From NCBI GenBank assembly GCA_049999805.1, contig JBNGIO010006406.1:16581-80580 (forward strand): 64,000 nt of DNA, given 5' to 3'. Of the stretch, positions 1 to 11,747 are shown one piece after another. A program made the translations under genes and the position numbers. Origin of the DNA: Folioceros fuciformis (Eukaryota; Anthocerotophyta; Anthocerotopsida; Anthocerotales). Under the pieces are notes generated by a model. It was not told the DNA's origin. It saw only the letters and a list, made by a program, of their open reading frames with translations, and did not search any database. Positions within the stretch are counted from its first letter, which is position 1; the number at the start of each line of letters is the position of its first letter.

Positions 1-2364
1 TTGGGGGCATAGTTGGGCAAGAGGTTGTCAAAGCTTGTTCTGGAAAATTTCATCCGATTTTCCAGGTATTTGTACCCAATTCTTTTATATTCCTACGCAG
101 TGACATCCTAGCAGGCTAGGCTGACAAGCAAGAAAGTTTATATTTCAAACTTGTTTTGTTGGTCCTTTAGCAGATCGCGCAAGTATCCTGGTAGCAGAAT
201 CTCAATTTGCTCACGTTAGTGTCGGTACTTGCAGTTCTTCTATTTTGATTCAGTTGAATCACTACCAATTGAGCCACTTGTTGTAGAGGATGTGAAGCCT
301 TCACGATATAACGCACAGATTTCTGTCTTTGGACACAAGTTGCAGCAGAAGCTAGAGGATGCAAACATACTTGTTGTCGGTGCAGGTGCTCTGGGCTGTG
401 AAGTACTGAAGAACCTTGTTTTGATGGGGGTATCATGTGGCAAAGGGAAGCTGACTATTGCTGATAACGATGTGGTAGAGACGAGTAATCTTCGCCGCGA
501 GTTTCTCTTTCGTGACATCAATATTGGTGAGGCAAAATCGACAGTGGCCCTTTCAGCTGCTTTCTATAAACCCCTCGCTGAACGCGGAGGCAATAGTAAC
601 CCGTGTCGGCCTGAGCTCTGAGAATGAGTTTACTGATGCATTCTGGGAGGGATTGGATGTGGTTATCAATGCACTAGATGATGGGGATGCCCGACTATAT
701 GTGGACAGAAAGTGTGTATATTTCCAGAAACCTTTATTGGAATCCGGAACACTTGGGACAAAGTGTAATACACAAGTGGTCATCCCCCACGCGACAGAGA
801 ACTATGGAACGTCCACAGATTCTCCTGAGAAGCAAGCTGCAATGTGCACCCTTCACTCATTTCCACATAATATGTGCCACTGTCTCACATGGGCACGTTC
901 AGAGGTTGAAGGACTGATGGAGAAGTCACCATCAGAGGCAAATGCGTACTTGGCGGATTCAGAAGTATACATACGATCTCTGAAAAGTGTAGGAGAGATG
1001 CGGGCAAAGGAGAGGTTACAAAGTGTCGTCAACTGCCTTGTCGAAGAGAGGTGTGCATCATTTGAGGACTGCCTTGTCTGGGCAAGACATTGCTATGTAG
1101 AATGCCGTGCGGCCTCTCTTTTTCCCATTTTGCGAACAAACCCGACTGTTCTATCTATCCACGTGCTACGTGCAGGTTTGAAGATTGTTTTGTCAGTCGC
1201 ATAAAGCAGCTCATTAGTACATTCCCAGAAGATTGTACATCCAGCTCCGGAGCTCCATTCTGGTCAGCTCCAAAGCGGTTTCCGAGGCCACTGGAGTTCA
1301 ACCTCTCTGACCACACTTGCCGCTCGTTCATCACAGCGGCAGCTATGTTAAGGGCTGAGATTTATCGCCTATTGGTTCCTGAGTGGGCTTCTGTTCCAAG
1401 TAAGCTAGCAGAATTCGTGGACGGTATTGAAGTTCCAGAGTACAAGCCAAAGCCAGCAGGAGCACACTTGCAAAAGAGGAGAACGCATCAGGAAGCCAGC
1501 CACTTACAATCACCGACAACGCAGGAAGTGTCAGTGGCCAGGATGCAGACAGTGACAGCCCAGTCGGCCAGCTGACAAGTGCACTGGAAGCAGCAGTCCA
1601 CAAGCGTCCCCTAGGATTCTCGATGAATCCTGTGATCTTTGAGAAGGTAAGGTCATACCACCATCACACGCACTTCAGGAAACATGCTGGAGACCAAGAT
1701 TTGACATTATTCTCCTCCCTGTGTGCAGAATGATGACTCGAACCATCACATGGACTTGATAGCTGGGATTGCAAACCTGCGAGCCAGGAACTATAACATT
1801 CCTGAAGTCGACAAACTCAAGGCCAAACTGATAGCCGGCCTAATCATCCCAGCCATCGCGACCACCACAGCTATCGCAACAGGTCTAGTGTGCTTGGAGC
1901 TGTACAAGATCCTCCTGGGGCACAGAATTGACATGTACAGAAACACATTTGCTAATCTGGCCTTGCCTCTGTTCTCCAAGGCGGAACCTGTGTCAGCTAA
2001 GACCTTCAAGCATGCAGAGCTGTCCTGGTCGATCTGGGATCGGTGGATCATCACTGAAGATATTTCCGTAAGGGAGCTGATGGACTGGTTTCAGGCGAAG
2101 GGGCTAACAGCGTACAGTGTGACTTGTGGGTCGACTTGCCTGTACAACTCGTATTTTCCAAATCACCGCGAGCGACTGGAGCGAAAGCTTGTGGAGCTGG
2201 CTGTGGATGTGTCCAAGTTTCAGGTGTCCGCAAATCACTTGCGCCTGGATCTTTCGGTGGGCTGCGAAGATGCCGATGGGAACGATGTGGAAGCCCCTCT
2301 TGTGTCCATCTCCTTGTACCAGTCTGTTAATAATCTTCCACCTTCAGGTGACCGTGGTGGATAG
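1..2364 (+). pseudogene. UBA1: Ubiquitin-activating enzyme E1 (UBA1-type), 3' half, frame-broken
   Basis: The product would be the C-terminal half of the E1 that adenylates ubiquitin and passes it to E2s. Visible in order are the end of an upstream exon (1-65, [17 protein letters not shown]), the second adenylation domain (235 on, [15 protein letters not shown]), the catalytic-cysteine segment ([12 protein letters not shown], near 840-875), a WSAPKRFPRPLEF block, [15 protein letters not shown], and the C-terminal ubiquitin-fold region ending in TAG at 2362. Introns 66-234 and 1647-1728 are GT-AG. The frame breaks three times: one extra T in the TTT at 561-563, a junction near 1096/1176 that keeps no frame with canonical sites, and one missing base in the AAA near 1449. 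Long intact ORFs elsewhere make base-calling error less likely, so I call a decaying copy. Assembly indels in a live gene remain possible. The 5' half lies outside the window. Confidence 0.72.
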
Positions 2365-2908
2365 CGGTTGTTTCAACGTGCAACTACCTTCGCTCGTCCT
2401 ACAATGCTCCTAAAAGGCTTTGTATTAAAATGCAAAAAATTAAGGAATTTGTGTCCTCAAAGGTGAAACCCGTAACACCAGTCTCACCGATGTCCTTGAA
2501 TGATTGAAACGACATTCCAACAACCAACCATGTCTCCGGGGTCACGAAAGTGGCGTTTCACTTAGAACACTCGAATTATCATTAAGTGAGAGATTTTTCA
2601 CGGCTCCCGAAAAAACTGCGCAGAGTGGCGGGAGAGGCCCTTTTGCTTTCTTTACCTCACGGAAGGCTTGAGCTGATGTTGAAGGAGAGGAATTCGGAAG
2701 TGGAGCTCGAAATGGTGGCAGGCAGCTGGAGCCGTGCGGCAGGATGTTGTTGTCAGCGGGGATCAAGCTCGCCACGGCGCAGTGCTGCTGTTCTTTGCGA
2801 GAGGAAATGACGGGGTTGCGCAATGCTTGGCAGAGAACGCAATTGGGCACACGGGGAGCCTCGTGAACGCAGTCTAGGGTAGCTAGGTCTGGAGGAGGGA
2901 GCTCAGCC
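2365..2908. other. Spacer between E1 copy and SMC3; probable SMC3 promoter and 5' UTR
   Basis: No coding similarity is visible. The last 300 bases are G-rich and purine-rich, as expected of a 5' leader running into the SMC3 ATG at 2909. No clear TATA box was seen. Confidence 0.4.
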
Positions 2909-5900
2909 ATGTTTATAAAGCAGGTGATCATCGAAGGATTCAAGAGCTACAAAGAACAGGTTGCTGCGGAGCCATTCAGCCCCAAGCACAACTGCGTGGT
3001 CGGGGCGAATGGTTCAGGGAAGACTAATTTCTTCCACGCCATTCGGTTCGTGCTCAGTGATTTGTTCCATGATTTGCGGGCCGAGCATAGGCAGGCCCTC
3101 CTCCATGAAGGAGCCGGGCATCAGGTCATGTCCGCGTTTGTGGAGATTGTGTTTGATAACAGTGATAACCGAATGCCCGTGGACAGGGAGGAGGTGCGCC
3201 TGCGCCGGACCATCGGCCTGAAGAAGGACGAGTATTTTTTGGATAAGAAGCACATCACTAAGACTGAGGTGATGAATCTGCTGGAAAGTGCGGGTTTCTC
3301 GCGCTCCAACCCTTACTATGTGGTGCAGCAGGGGAAGATTGCGTCGCTCACTCTGATGAAGGACGGGGAGCGACTGGATCTTCTTAAGGAAATCGGTGGT
3401 ACTCGAGTGTATGAGGAGCGCAGGAAAGAGAGTTTGAAGATTTTGCAGGACACTGAGAATAGGAGGAGGCAGATTGTGGAGGTGGTTCAGTTTATCGAGG
3501 AGAGGCTCAAGGAGCTGGATGAGGAGAAGGAGGAGCTCCGGAAGTACCAGGTGCTTGATAAACAAAGGAGGTCGTTGGAATACACCATCTTTGAGAAGGA
3601 GCTGCTGGATGTTAGGCAGAAGCTTGATGAAACGGAAGAAGCCCGGCATAAGGTTTCTGAGAAGTCCAGGAACATGTACAATAGCGTGTTGGAGTCACAT
3701 GACCAGCTTAAAGACATGGAGAAGAGTTTGAAAAGCCTTGCCAAGGAGTTGCAGGCCGCGACCAAGGAAAAGGACTATGCAGAGAGGCAGAGGACGGAGT
3801 CGCTTCGGAATTATGCTAAAGTGGAGTCCGATGTGCGAGATATGGAGGACCGCATGAGGACGGAAGCAAGATCGAAGGATGAGATCGTGAGGGAGCTGAG
3901 AGCGCTGGAGAAAGAGATCCAGCGTTCCAGGCAGGCCTTGGAAGAAGTCACTCCTAGGTATCAGCAGCTGGTACAGCAGGAAGACGAGATTGCCAAAGGT
4001 GTGGTATCCAGAGAGAAGGAGCTCAGTATTCTCTATCAGAAGCAGGGGCGTACGGCACAGTTTGCCAACAAATCAGCTCGGGATCACTTTCTTCAGAGGG
4101 AGGTGGATGACCTGAAGGATAGCATCCGCTCAGCGAATGCTCAAGTGCAGACGCTTCAGATTGAGATGACGAAGCTGAATGAAGAGCTGGAAGCTCATAC
4201 AGCTAGCGTAGGCCATTTCACCGCAATGCTTCAACAACTGGAGAGTTATGTTGCTCAAAGTGATGCGCAATTTGCTGCATTGAAAGCTGAAAGGGATAAT
4301 ATGCATGACGTACGAAAGAGTATGTGGAAACAGGAGAGTGATCTAACGGAAGAAGTTGAGAGACTGAGATCAGAGACTCAGAAGGCTGAGAAAGCCTTGG
4401 AGCATGCGGCTCCCGGTGACATTAGGAGGGGACTTATGTCTATCCGGAGAATCTGCAAGGAACGCAACATCACGGGTGTGCATGGGCCTATCTTGGAACT
4501 GCTGGACTGTGATGAGAAGTTTTTCACAGCTGCTGAGGTAACAGCCGGAAATAGCTTGTATCACGTTGTCGTGGATTTCGACGAGATATCAACCAAGATT
4601 ATTCATTACCTTAGCAAGGAGAAGGGTGGCAGGGTCACGTTCATGCCTCTGAACAGAGTCACCCCGCCACGAGTCAACTATCCCACAGGCCCTGACGTAG
4701 TTCCTCTCTTGAGTTGGTTGAAGTATGATTCAGTTTATGCCCCGGCCTTCGCGCAGGTTTTTGGAAGGACTGTGATATGCCGTGATATCGAGGTGGCAAC
4801 CAAAGTTGCTCGCACAGCTGAAGTAGACTGCATAACTCTCGAAGGTGACCAGGTTAGCAAGAAGGGAGGAATGACCGGTGGTTTCTACGACTACAAGAGG
4901 TCTAAATTGAAACTTCTTAGTGTCGTGCGGCAAAACACAAAAACGGTTGGCCTGAAGCAAGAAGAACTGGAGAAGGTTAGGGCATCTTTGCAGGAGCTTG
5001 ATCAGAAAATCAATGGCGTCATGAGTGAGCAGCAGAAGCTGGATGCTAGCAAGGGGCATAACAGGTCGCAATGTGACCAGCTGAGAAATGATATCAGTGC
5101 AGTGAAACGTGAAGAGGTTATGAAGCGTCGAGCTCTCGAGAGCAAGAAGAAGTTGATGGCCAATTCGTGGGAATTGATTAAACAGCTTGAGGCATCAATT
5201 GAACTCAAGCAAAAGGAGATGCAGACAGATCTTGTCGGGCAGTTGACGGATGAAGAAAGGCACCGCCTGTCGTGTCTGAATCCGGAGATAACCTCCTTGA
5301 AGGAAGACCAGATTACGATCAGAGCAATGCGAATGGATGCTGAGATGAGAAAGGGTGAGTTGGAGACTCTCCTGTCAACCAACTTGGTGAAACGTCAAAC
5401 AGAGCTGGAGGTCCAGCTTGCTGCAGTGGATCCAAAGACACTCGAGGCAGAACTTGAACAAAAGAGAGAAGAGTTGAGGAATGCTAAGGTCTCTGTCGAC
5501 GAGGATACACAACACTTGAAGACAATCACGGATCAGATTGATAAGCACAATCGACAGATACAGCACTTGAAAAGCTCGAAGGATGAGCTGAAGGCTTTGG
5601 AAAGCACCTATGAGCAGACTTTGCAGGATGAAGCAAAAGAGCTGGAGCAACTTCTTAGCAAGCGAAACCTGCTTCAAGCAAAGCGAGAGGACCTGATGAA
5701 GAAAATTCGTGACTTAGGTTCCCTCCCCTCCGATGCCTTTGAGAAGTATCAGCGGAAAGGACTTAAGGAGCTGCACAAAATGATCCATAGATGCAATGAA
5801 CTGCTTAAGGCTTTCAGCCATGTGAACAAGAAGGCTCTTGACCAGTACGTCAATTTCACCGAGCAAAGAGAGGAGCTTCATTTGAGGCAAGCTGAACTGG

Positions 5901-6520
5901 ATTCTGGCGATGAGAAGATCAGGGAACTCATATCAGTCCTGGATCAACGAAAAGACGAGTCTATTGAAAGGACATTCAAAGGTGTTGCAAAAAATTTTCG
6001 AGAAGCTTTTGCGGAGTTAGTTCCAGGTGGTCACGGATCACTTGTGATGATGAAGAAGCGGAGAATGGATGAGGCAGAGGATGAGGATGCAGATGATGAC
6101 TATCGCGAAGGAGATGTGGACAGGGTTGAGAAATACATAGGAGTGAAAGTGAAGGTTTCATTTACGGGGCAGGGTGAGACACAGTCTATGAAACAGCTGT
6201 CCGGAGGTCAGAAGACGGTTGTTGCTCTAACTTTGATCTTCGCTATCCAGCGATGTGACCCTGCTCCGTTCTACCTGTTTGATGAGATCGATGCAGCTCT
6301 GGATCCTCAATACCGCACAGCGGTGGGGAATATGATAAAGCGACAGGCAGATACCTCACACACTCAGTTCATCACTACAACATTTCGACCTGAGCTTGTG
6401 AAGGTTGCTGACAAGATTTATGGAGTCACTCACAAAAATAGGGTGAGCCGCGTTGATGTCATCAGCAGGGACGATGCTCTCTACTTCATAGAGAAAGATC
6501 AAAGTCATCAACCATCATGA
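2909..6520 (+). CDS. SMC3: SMC3 cohesin ATPase, intronless, 1203 aa
   Basis: SMC3 is one of the two ATPase arms of the cohesin ring, acting in the nucleus in sister-chromatid cohesion and DNA repair. All family parts are present: Walker A GANGSGKT at residues 32-39, the acetylatable lysine pair K105/K106 in LKKDEYFLDKK, the N-terminal QQGKI motif, two long charged coiled coils, a hinge at about 520-680 (GVHGPILELL to GGMTGGFYDYKRSK), the ABC signature LSGGQKTVVAL at 1097-1107 and Walker B FYLFDEIDAALD at 1121-1132. Length matches the usual ~1200 aa. The ATG follows a stop-rich leader and the next codons (FIKQVIIEGFKSYKEQV) are the canonical N-terminus. The gene has no intron although most other multi-domain genes here are split, which suggests derivation through a cDNA copy. 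No damage is seen. Confidence 0.96.
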   Translation: MFIKQVIIEGFKSYKEQVAAEPFSPKHNCVVGANGSGKTNFFHAIRFVLSDLFHDLRAEHRQALLHEGAGHQVMSAFVEIVFDNSDNRMPVDREEVRLRRTIGLKKDEYFLDKKHITKTEVMNLLESAGFSRSNPYYVVQQGKIASLTLMKDGERLDLLKEIGGTRVYEERRKESLKILQDTENRRRQIVEVVQFIEERLKELDEEKEELRKYQVLDKQRRSLEYTIFEKELLDVRQKLDETEEARHKVSEKSRNMYNSVLESHDQLKDMEKSLKSLAKELQAATKEKDYAERQRTESLRNYAKVESDVRDMEDRMRTEARSKDEIVRELRALEKEIQRSRQALEEVTPRYQQLVQQEDEIAKGVVSREKELSILYQKQGRTAQFANKSARDHFLQREVDDLKDSIRSANAQVQTLQIEMTKLNEELEAHTASVGHFTAMLQQLESYVAQSDAQFAALKAERDNMHDVRKSMWKQESDLTEEVERLRSETQKAEKALEHAAPGDIRRGLMSIRRICKERNITGVHGPILELLDCDEKFFTAAEVTAGNSLYHVVVDFDEISTKIIHYLSKEKGGRVTFMPLNRVTPPRVNYPTGPDVVPLLSWLKYDSVYAPAFAQVFGRTVICRDIEVATKVARTAEVDCITLEGDQVSKKGGMTGGFYDYKRSKLKLLSVVRQNTKTVGLKQEELEKVRASLQELDQKINGVMSEQQKLDASKGHNRSQCDQLRNDISAVKREEVMKRRALESKKKLMANSWELIKQLEASIELKQKEMQTDLVGQLTDEERHRLSCLNPEITSLKEDQITIRAMRMDAEMRKGELETLLSTNLVKRQTELEVQLAAVDPKTLEAELEQKREELRNAKVSVDEDTQHLKTITDQIDKHNRQIQHLKSSKDELKALESTYEQTLQDEAKELEQLLSKRNLLQAKREDLMKKIRDLGSLPSDAFEKYQRKGLKELHKMIHRCNELLKAFSHVNKKALDQYVNFTEQREELHLRQAELDSGDEKIRELISVLDQRKDESIERTFKGVAKNFREAFAELVPGGHGSLVMMKKRRMDEAEDEDADDDYREGDVDRVEKYIGVKVKVSFTGQGETQSMKQLSGGQKTVVALTLIFAIQRCDPAPFYLFDEIDAALDPQYRTAVGNMIKRQADTSHTQFITTTFRPELVKVADKIYGVTHKNRVSRVDVISRDDALYFIEKDQSHQPS

Positions 6521-8688
6521 TCAGGTGATGTCCGCTGAGATCCATGGTCGGGAGTTAGCGAGTGAACTGTTGTACCATAGAACCGAAAGCCAGTGTCTTG
6601 AGAAAGTTGAGATTCATGGCTGACGGCACCAATTTTCTCCGACAAAAAGCTTTAATCATCCTGAAGTTGCATAGGAAGTAGTTAGGTCCTGAAAAGAATG
6701 GTTCCAAACTGTGAAACTGGATGGAGCCTTGTTGTGAATATGGCGCATGTCATCTTAGGAAAACCTCCCAGCATTTGGAGGATTAGGATTAGTGTAGCAT
6801 GAGGGACGAGGAACATGAACCATCGTTGAAAGGAAACGAATTATCTGCAAATATTATTACCGGAAAGTCTAGCAAAGTCTGGATACAGCAAAAGGAGCTG
6901 GACATTTCCAAACAAAGCTGGAACTCGATGTTCATCGAGGCTGTCAGGCTTTGGCGCGCTCGCGTTCTTCACTCTACAGCAGAAAGTTTTAGAAACGGTC
7001 TCAGAACCTGGAAGCCGCGGCAACGGACAATGGACAGTACTACAAGTCGAACAATCCACGATGAGGGACAGTTTGGCTTTACCAAACGATTATGATCCTC
7101 CAGTATTTCATTGACCAGTTCTCGAAGATTTTTCATTGTATTGTTGGGGACATGTCCAGCAAAGATGGGTTTCTCCATGCCTGAAAGTGATACAAGCCAC
7201 CGTAAAGGATTCCAAATAGAACATTGAGATACACCTTGTATGAAAACGACAGGCATCAACATCCTACCTGCGCCTGTAAATGACTCGATAATCATCATCA
7301 CCTCCTCTCCTGTCAAACCTGAAATGAAGCATACGCGGGGAACTCCTTCTGCAGGCTGTACCCTTGCAGCTGTTTAACATCAACCCATCCACGACCCTTG
7401 AAGAGAATAGGGAAAAATGTATGCTACAACCGACACTCAACATCTATGCCCAGACATAGTCAAAGAAGCAGCATCCAGGACATACCCTGACGTTGGTGTA
7501 GTCTTGTTCAGTGTCTAATGCCCTGCCGAGGGTACCTGACATCATGTCACTCGTTGCCAGCACGACCTGAGCCAATGAACGTTAATCAAAATAGACAAGG
7601 AAAGCAGGCGAGCGAGCAAGAGAACAGGCCTGGCAGCCTTGAAATAAGGACTCACCTTCATGAACTCACCATCGATTTCAGACAGCAAGTTGTGTACCTA
7701 ATCCACCGACAGTTGGGCAAGATCAGTGTCATGTGCCTCGTCATGAACTAGAGACGACCGATCCTCCAGTTGCCAGATTCGCTCACATCAGATAACACTG
7801 AAATATGTTGAACTTCACCTTATGAACATCCTCCCTGCTGAAGCCCATCAGAAGAAGTGCCTGGTGAAGCAACAAGTACCATCAGCTTTTCCTGCTATCT
7901 CTAACAAAAACAGAGCCATAACACTTCAAATACCAGTAAAATGAAGCTCAAGGACCTACTCACAGTTGGTCCGAAACACGGATCGTCAGCATTGATGCGT
8001 GCGAACTTCGAGTCCTCGAGTACTTCGTTTGGAACCTCTGCCAATGGTGACCTCCACAACTCAGAAAGAGACCTGATCGCGTTACGCACTTACAACCCAA
8101 ATGCGGTTGGTAGAGTCCTAGAGGAGAATCCCACCGTCAAACGCAGCAGCAGTTCTCCTCCAAGCAGTATCGCGTGCTGACCATTGAGTCCTTAGAACAC
8201 AGCACTTGGATGAATGGTATCTGCAAATTCCGCTAGAGCCCAAAGGCCTCCAGCTCGACAACATTGCGATTTCTTGGGAATGGCCATTCATGGACAGAGG
8301 AATACATGAAGTCGGCTGGAAACACGAAGCCATGTTCGCAGCCATAGCGAAGAGAGGAATTCCCATCAACACACGGTGCAACCTTGAAAACGTACGCACA
8401 CAAGGCAACTAAACGACACGTGGCCAGTCAGAGGTAAAAAGAGCCTTTCAGCCTCCACTTCACACGCAACGAGTGGGGATCGTGGCAAGAGGTTGGGCAT
8501 TCTGCGAACTGGTGAGGAGCGCAGAGGGTTCATGAGAACATTTTAGGAAGTGTGCAAGAATGCCTCCCTGCAAAACCTAGTTCTCCTCTCCAATTAGATT
8601 ATGTACATCAACTACACGACACAGGAAGAAGTGTCGAAAACGCGGACCCGAGCACGCCCAATCGACAAAAAGCGGACTACAACCAGCC
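6521..8688. other. Convergent spacer between SMC3 and the LENG1-like gene; no gene recognised
   Basis: Only short overlapping ORFs in all frames are present. The longest on minus (6969-7316 and 8118-8408) have no family signature I recognise and no consistent splice chain. The interval must hold the 3' UTRs of two convergent genes. Nothing else is supported. Confidence 0.4.
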
Positions 8689-9569
8689 CTATCGGGCATT
8701 GCCATAGCTCTGATAATAATAATATCGGCTGCCTCGACCCTGGCCCTGAGACGAAGAAGCCTGCGCAGCCATGAGCTTCTTGACCTTAGACTTCTCCCGT
8801 TCCTCTCGCTTTAACCTCTCTGATCTAAGTTCCTCAACCGTCTTCCGCTTACCCGCTTCTGCCGACACCAGGATACAAAACACATCAGACGCATAATCCA
8901 GCAATCAAAGAACCGGATCTTCAACGGAGCAAATACAGCAGCACAGGATGACGATTAAAAAAAACCTCAAAACACCGAAACGCACTCAACACAACACTTA
9001 CGAGATCGAGAAGGGGCAGGGCAGGCCTCATCTTCGTCCTCCGACTCACCCTCGTCTGCCCTATTCAGCACGAAACTCTTGGTAAGATACCACGGCCTTT
9101 TGGAATTCTTGCCGACGGTCCCATACCCGAACCTGTACTGCTCATCGCTTGCATCCACAGGTTCCTGCCTCCCTTTCCCTTCTGTCCGCCTGCTCTCATC
9201 GGTCTTCCTTTTGCGGTCCACGGGCTTAGCCTCGGCACCAGTCTGCCTCTCCTCCACGTCCTTGAACAGATTAATATGCTCGATCTTCACCACCTGGATG
9301 GAACCATGCCCTGATTCCCCGTCCGGACCGCCCTCCCCTGCATCACCACTGCTATCTGCGCCGTGGCCAGCGGACACGCGCTTGGCGTGTGCAATCTCCC
9401 GCAGCTTCTCCAAACGGAACTCAGAGTCCCTCTGTCGCGCAAGGCGCTGCGCTTGCTGCTCCTGCCGGGCTGCCTCCTCCTCATCCTTACGCACCCGCTC
9501 CCGATTGTCGAAATTGTACACATTCCACCGCTTCTGCGGCAGAATGTTCAACCCGCCGTGCCCTCCCAT
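8689..9569 (-). CDS. LENG1-like protein with CIR N-terminal domain, two exons
   Basis: The protein begins MGGHGGLNILPQKRWNVYN, the conserved start of leukocyte-receptor-cluster-member-1 homologues, followed by a charged CIR-N-like helix (NRERVRKDEEEAARQEQQ...RDSEFRLEKLREIA). The middle is acidic and low in complexity (GESEDEDEACPAPSRSR). The C-terminus is lysine/arginine-rich (KRKTVEELRSERLKREEREK) and ends in a Tyr-rich tail. Exon 1 is 9569-9002 and exon 2 is 8858-8689. The intron is GT-AG (GTAAGT donor) and joins in phase 1 to give about 245 aa. An in-frame GTG six bases upstream is not the start; the ATG at 9569 is. Members of this family are nuclear and linked to splicing-associated complexes, but their exact role is poorly defined. 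Confidence 0.88.
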
Positions 9570-11123
9570 TCTCACGGGATCGCAAATCTGCCTAGAGTCG
9601 GGGGTGTTTCTCCTTTCCGTGCCTCGTCACAGTTTTCTTTGAGAAATTCCGTCGGTGTCTGAATCTCAAGGAATTCCCCCGTCACATCTGGCCGCCTCAA
9701 GATGGCTCAGTCTACATAAGCTAACTACGTATGTAGATACTTACTTACGTATGTATGTACAATGTTCACAAAGATTATGGGAGGCCCAGCCTAGTCCCCC
9801 TTTTAACCATTGGCCTTCTTTGGCTTGTCCTTGGACTTCGAAGTAGGTACATATGTAGATGGAGTTTTCAAGTATTTTCTGAATAAAATATAAGAATTAT
9901 TTATATACTCTCTTTCAGATGAGTTCTCAGATATAGTAGGGAGTATGGAATAAGGATTCGGACACCCTTAGACATTGATTTTTTTTTCTGGAATACATAT
10001 TTATACGGGAATATACGGTAGCATCTACCACAGATTCTTGTACTAAACATAACCATGTCACAGGACCTACCTATACACCGTAATGGGCATGTGGACTGAT
10101 ATGGACACGTATTATGTTTTTTATTTAGGTTCATGTGGGCATGTGTATGGAATATCGAATAAGATGCGGAGAGGGACTACATAGTCATGTATAACAGCTT
10201 AAGAATTGCAGCTAAAAGAAGCCACAGCAGCAATTATAGTTGCTCTTACACGGTTCACAAAAACATCAAGTTCATTAAGCTAGACCACAGAGGCAAGAAG
10301 GCAACCTACAGCAACCTACAACACCTTTCACAAAACATCTACAAACTACTAGTGCTGCTACTACAAGACCAGTCTACTAACAGTAGATTCAGGAAAAACT
10401 CTACAGGTTCACCATCTCTGTAGTACCAAGGCCAGTGCCTTTAACTTGCCTACCTGCACGCCACATGCATTCCTAAATCTTGCAATCCCTACCACGAGAG
10501 GCAACCTCCACATATGTTGCACAGTCACGTATGGCACACTACCGTTTTTGCGATGCGCGCACTGGATCCCGTGATTTCGCAATTGGGTGACAAGAATCGT
10601 TCCAGCAGCTGCACGCAAGGAAGCAAACTCCGGCTCACCCTTTCGATTGGCCTCCCTATCGCGTTGGTCTTGAGGGCCATCTGAAGGGGACGAGCTCCCC
10701 ACCCACTCTCCTGCATAGGTCGATGGCCCTCTAGGAATGGCACTGTTGAACCTCCAGATGGAGCCCACAATCGCAGCTTGGCTAACTACGTGAGTTGTCC
10801 TGCCGCGACGCACTTCTAACAATTCACTACGCATTGTGGGGTCGGTAGCTGGGATCAATGTCGACGGCGATCGCTGCCTAGAGACATTGCTACCTGGTTA
10901 CATGGTGGCCATGGGCCTCGAGGTGCGGCCCTCTCTCTCCCTTATCATGTTCGCCTTGCACAGGTGCAACTTGCATCTCAACTGCTACACCTGCAACGTG
11001 GATGCAACTTGCCTAGAGCCTTTCGATTGAGTGGCGGGAGGGCACTAGGATGAGGGGGGAGGTTGAAACACCGTGTAGGATCGACACTCCACTAATGTCG
11101 CTTAGCTGATGCATATGAGGATT
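9570..11123. other. Gene-poor spacer upstream of the LENG1-like gene
   Basis: The first ~300 bases probably hold its promoter. Around 9715-9860 there are short ACGTATGTA-like simple repeats. From 10.4 to 10.85 kb the minus strand has a 149-codon open frame in a GC-richer block, with no recognised domain and an equally open overlapping frame, so it is not called as a gene. Confidence 0.35.
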
Positions 11124-11126
11124 GAA

Positions 11127-11500
11127 GACACACCTAAGACTCAATATGCAGCTACGACTACAGACACACCTAGGATTGATGATGCACCTTCGACTGCAGA
11201 CACACCTAGGACTAAAGATGNNNNNNNNNNNNNNNNNNNNNNNNNNNNNNNNNNNNNNNNNNNNNNNNNNNNNNNNNNNNNNNNNNNNNNNNNNNNNNNN
11301 NNNNNNNNNNNNNNNNNNNNGACACACCTAGGACTAAAGATGCACCTACGACTGCAGACACACCTAGGACTAAAGATGCACCTACGACTGCAGACACACC
11401 TAGGACTAAAGATGCACCTACGACTGCAGACACACCTAGGACTAAAGATGCACCTACGACTGCAGACACACCTAGGACTAAAGATGCACCTATGATTGAA
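11127..11500. repeat. 36-bp minisatellite interrupted by an assembly gap
   Basis: The word GACACACCTA recurs at 11127, 11163 and 11199 before the gap and at 11321, 11357, 11393, 11429 and 11465 after it, exactly 36 bp apart within each block. Units right of the gap are nearly identical; those on the left are more diverged. Because 36 is a multiple of three and no unit has a stop in some frames, open frames occur on both strands by construction (for example a DTPRTKDAPTTA repeat). The 100-N gap lies inside the array, so copy number is unknown. Confidence 0.95.
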
Positions 11501-11747
11501 GACGCACCAGGTTACTTGGTTGATGCCTGCAAGGATTGAAGACGCAGAAGCGACTCCACATATGTTCCTGACTTGGGCTGGTTACGAGGATCGATGAGGA
11601 GTAGCCTGTATGGGCAAATTGGTGGTTGACAAGTATGCCACTGCAAGGGAGATGCCTGGTAACTTAACTTCACTAGGATGCCACATGTGTTCAATATGAC
11701 ACTCGAGTGAGTGTGCTGGGGAACGCGCAAGTTGCGTCTATTTCAAC

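Noticed and set aside
6799-8412. Hidden minus-strand gene in the SMC3-LENG1 spacer
   Set aside because: Fragments at 6969-7316 and 8118-8408 show no domain, no shared phase and compete with equally open frames.
9079-9642. 187-codon plus ORF opposite the LENG1-like gene
   Set aside because: It is the antisense shadow of the conserved exon; Ser/Pro-rich composition mirrors the charged sense codons.
10409-10858. 149-codon minus ORF as a gene
   Set aside because: No recognised domain, and an overlapping frame in the same GC-richer block is similarly open.
11109-11495. ORF through the 36-bp repeat as a repetitive protein gene
   Set aside because: The open frame follows from a unit length divisible by three without stops and is open on both strands; there is no promoter or conserved domain, and a gap lies inside.
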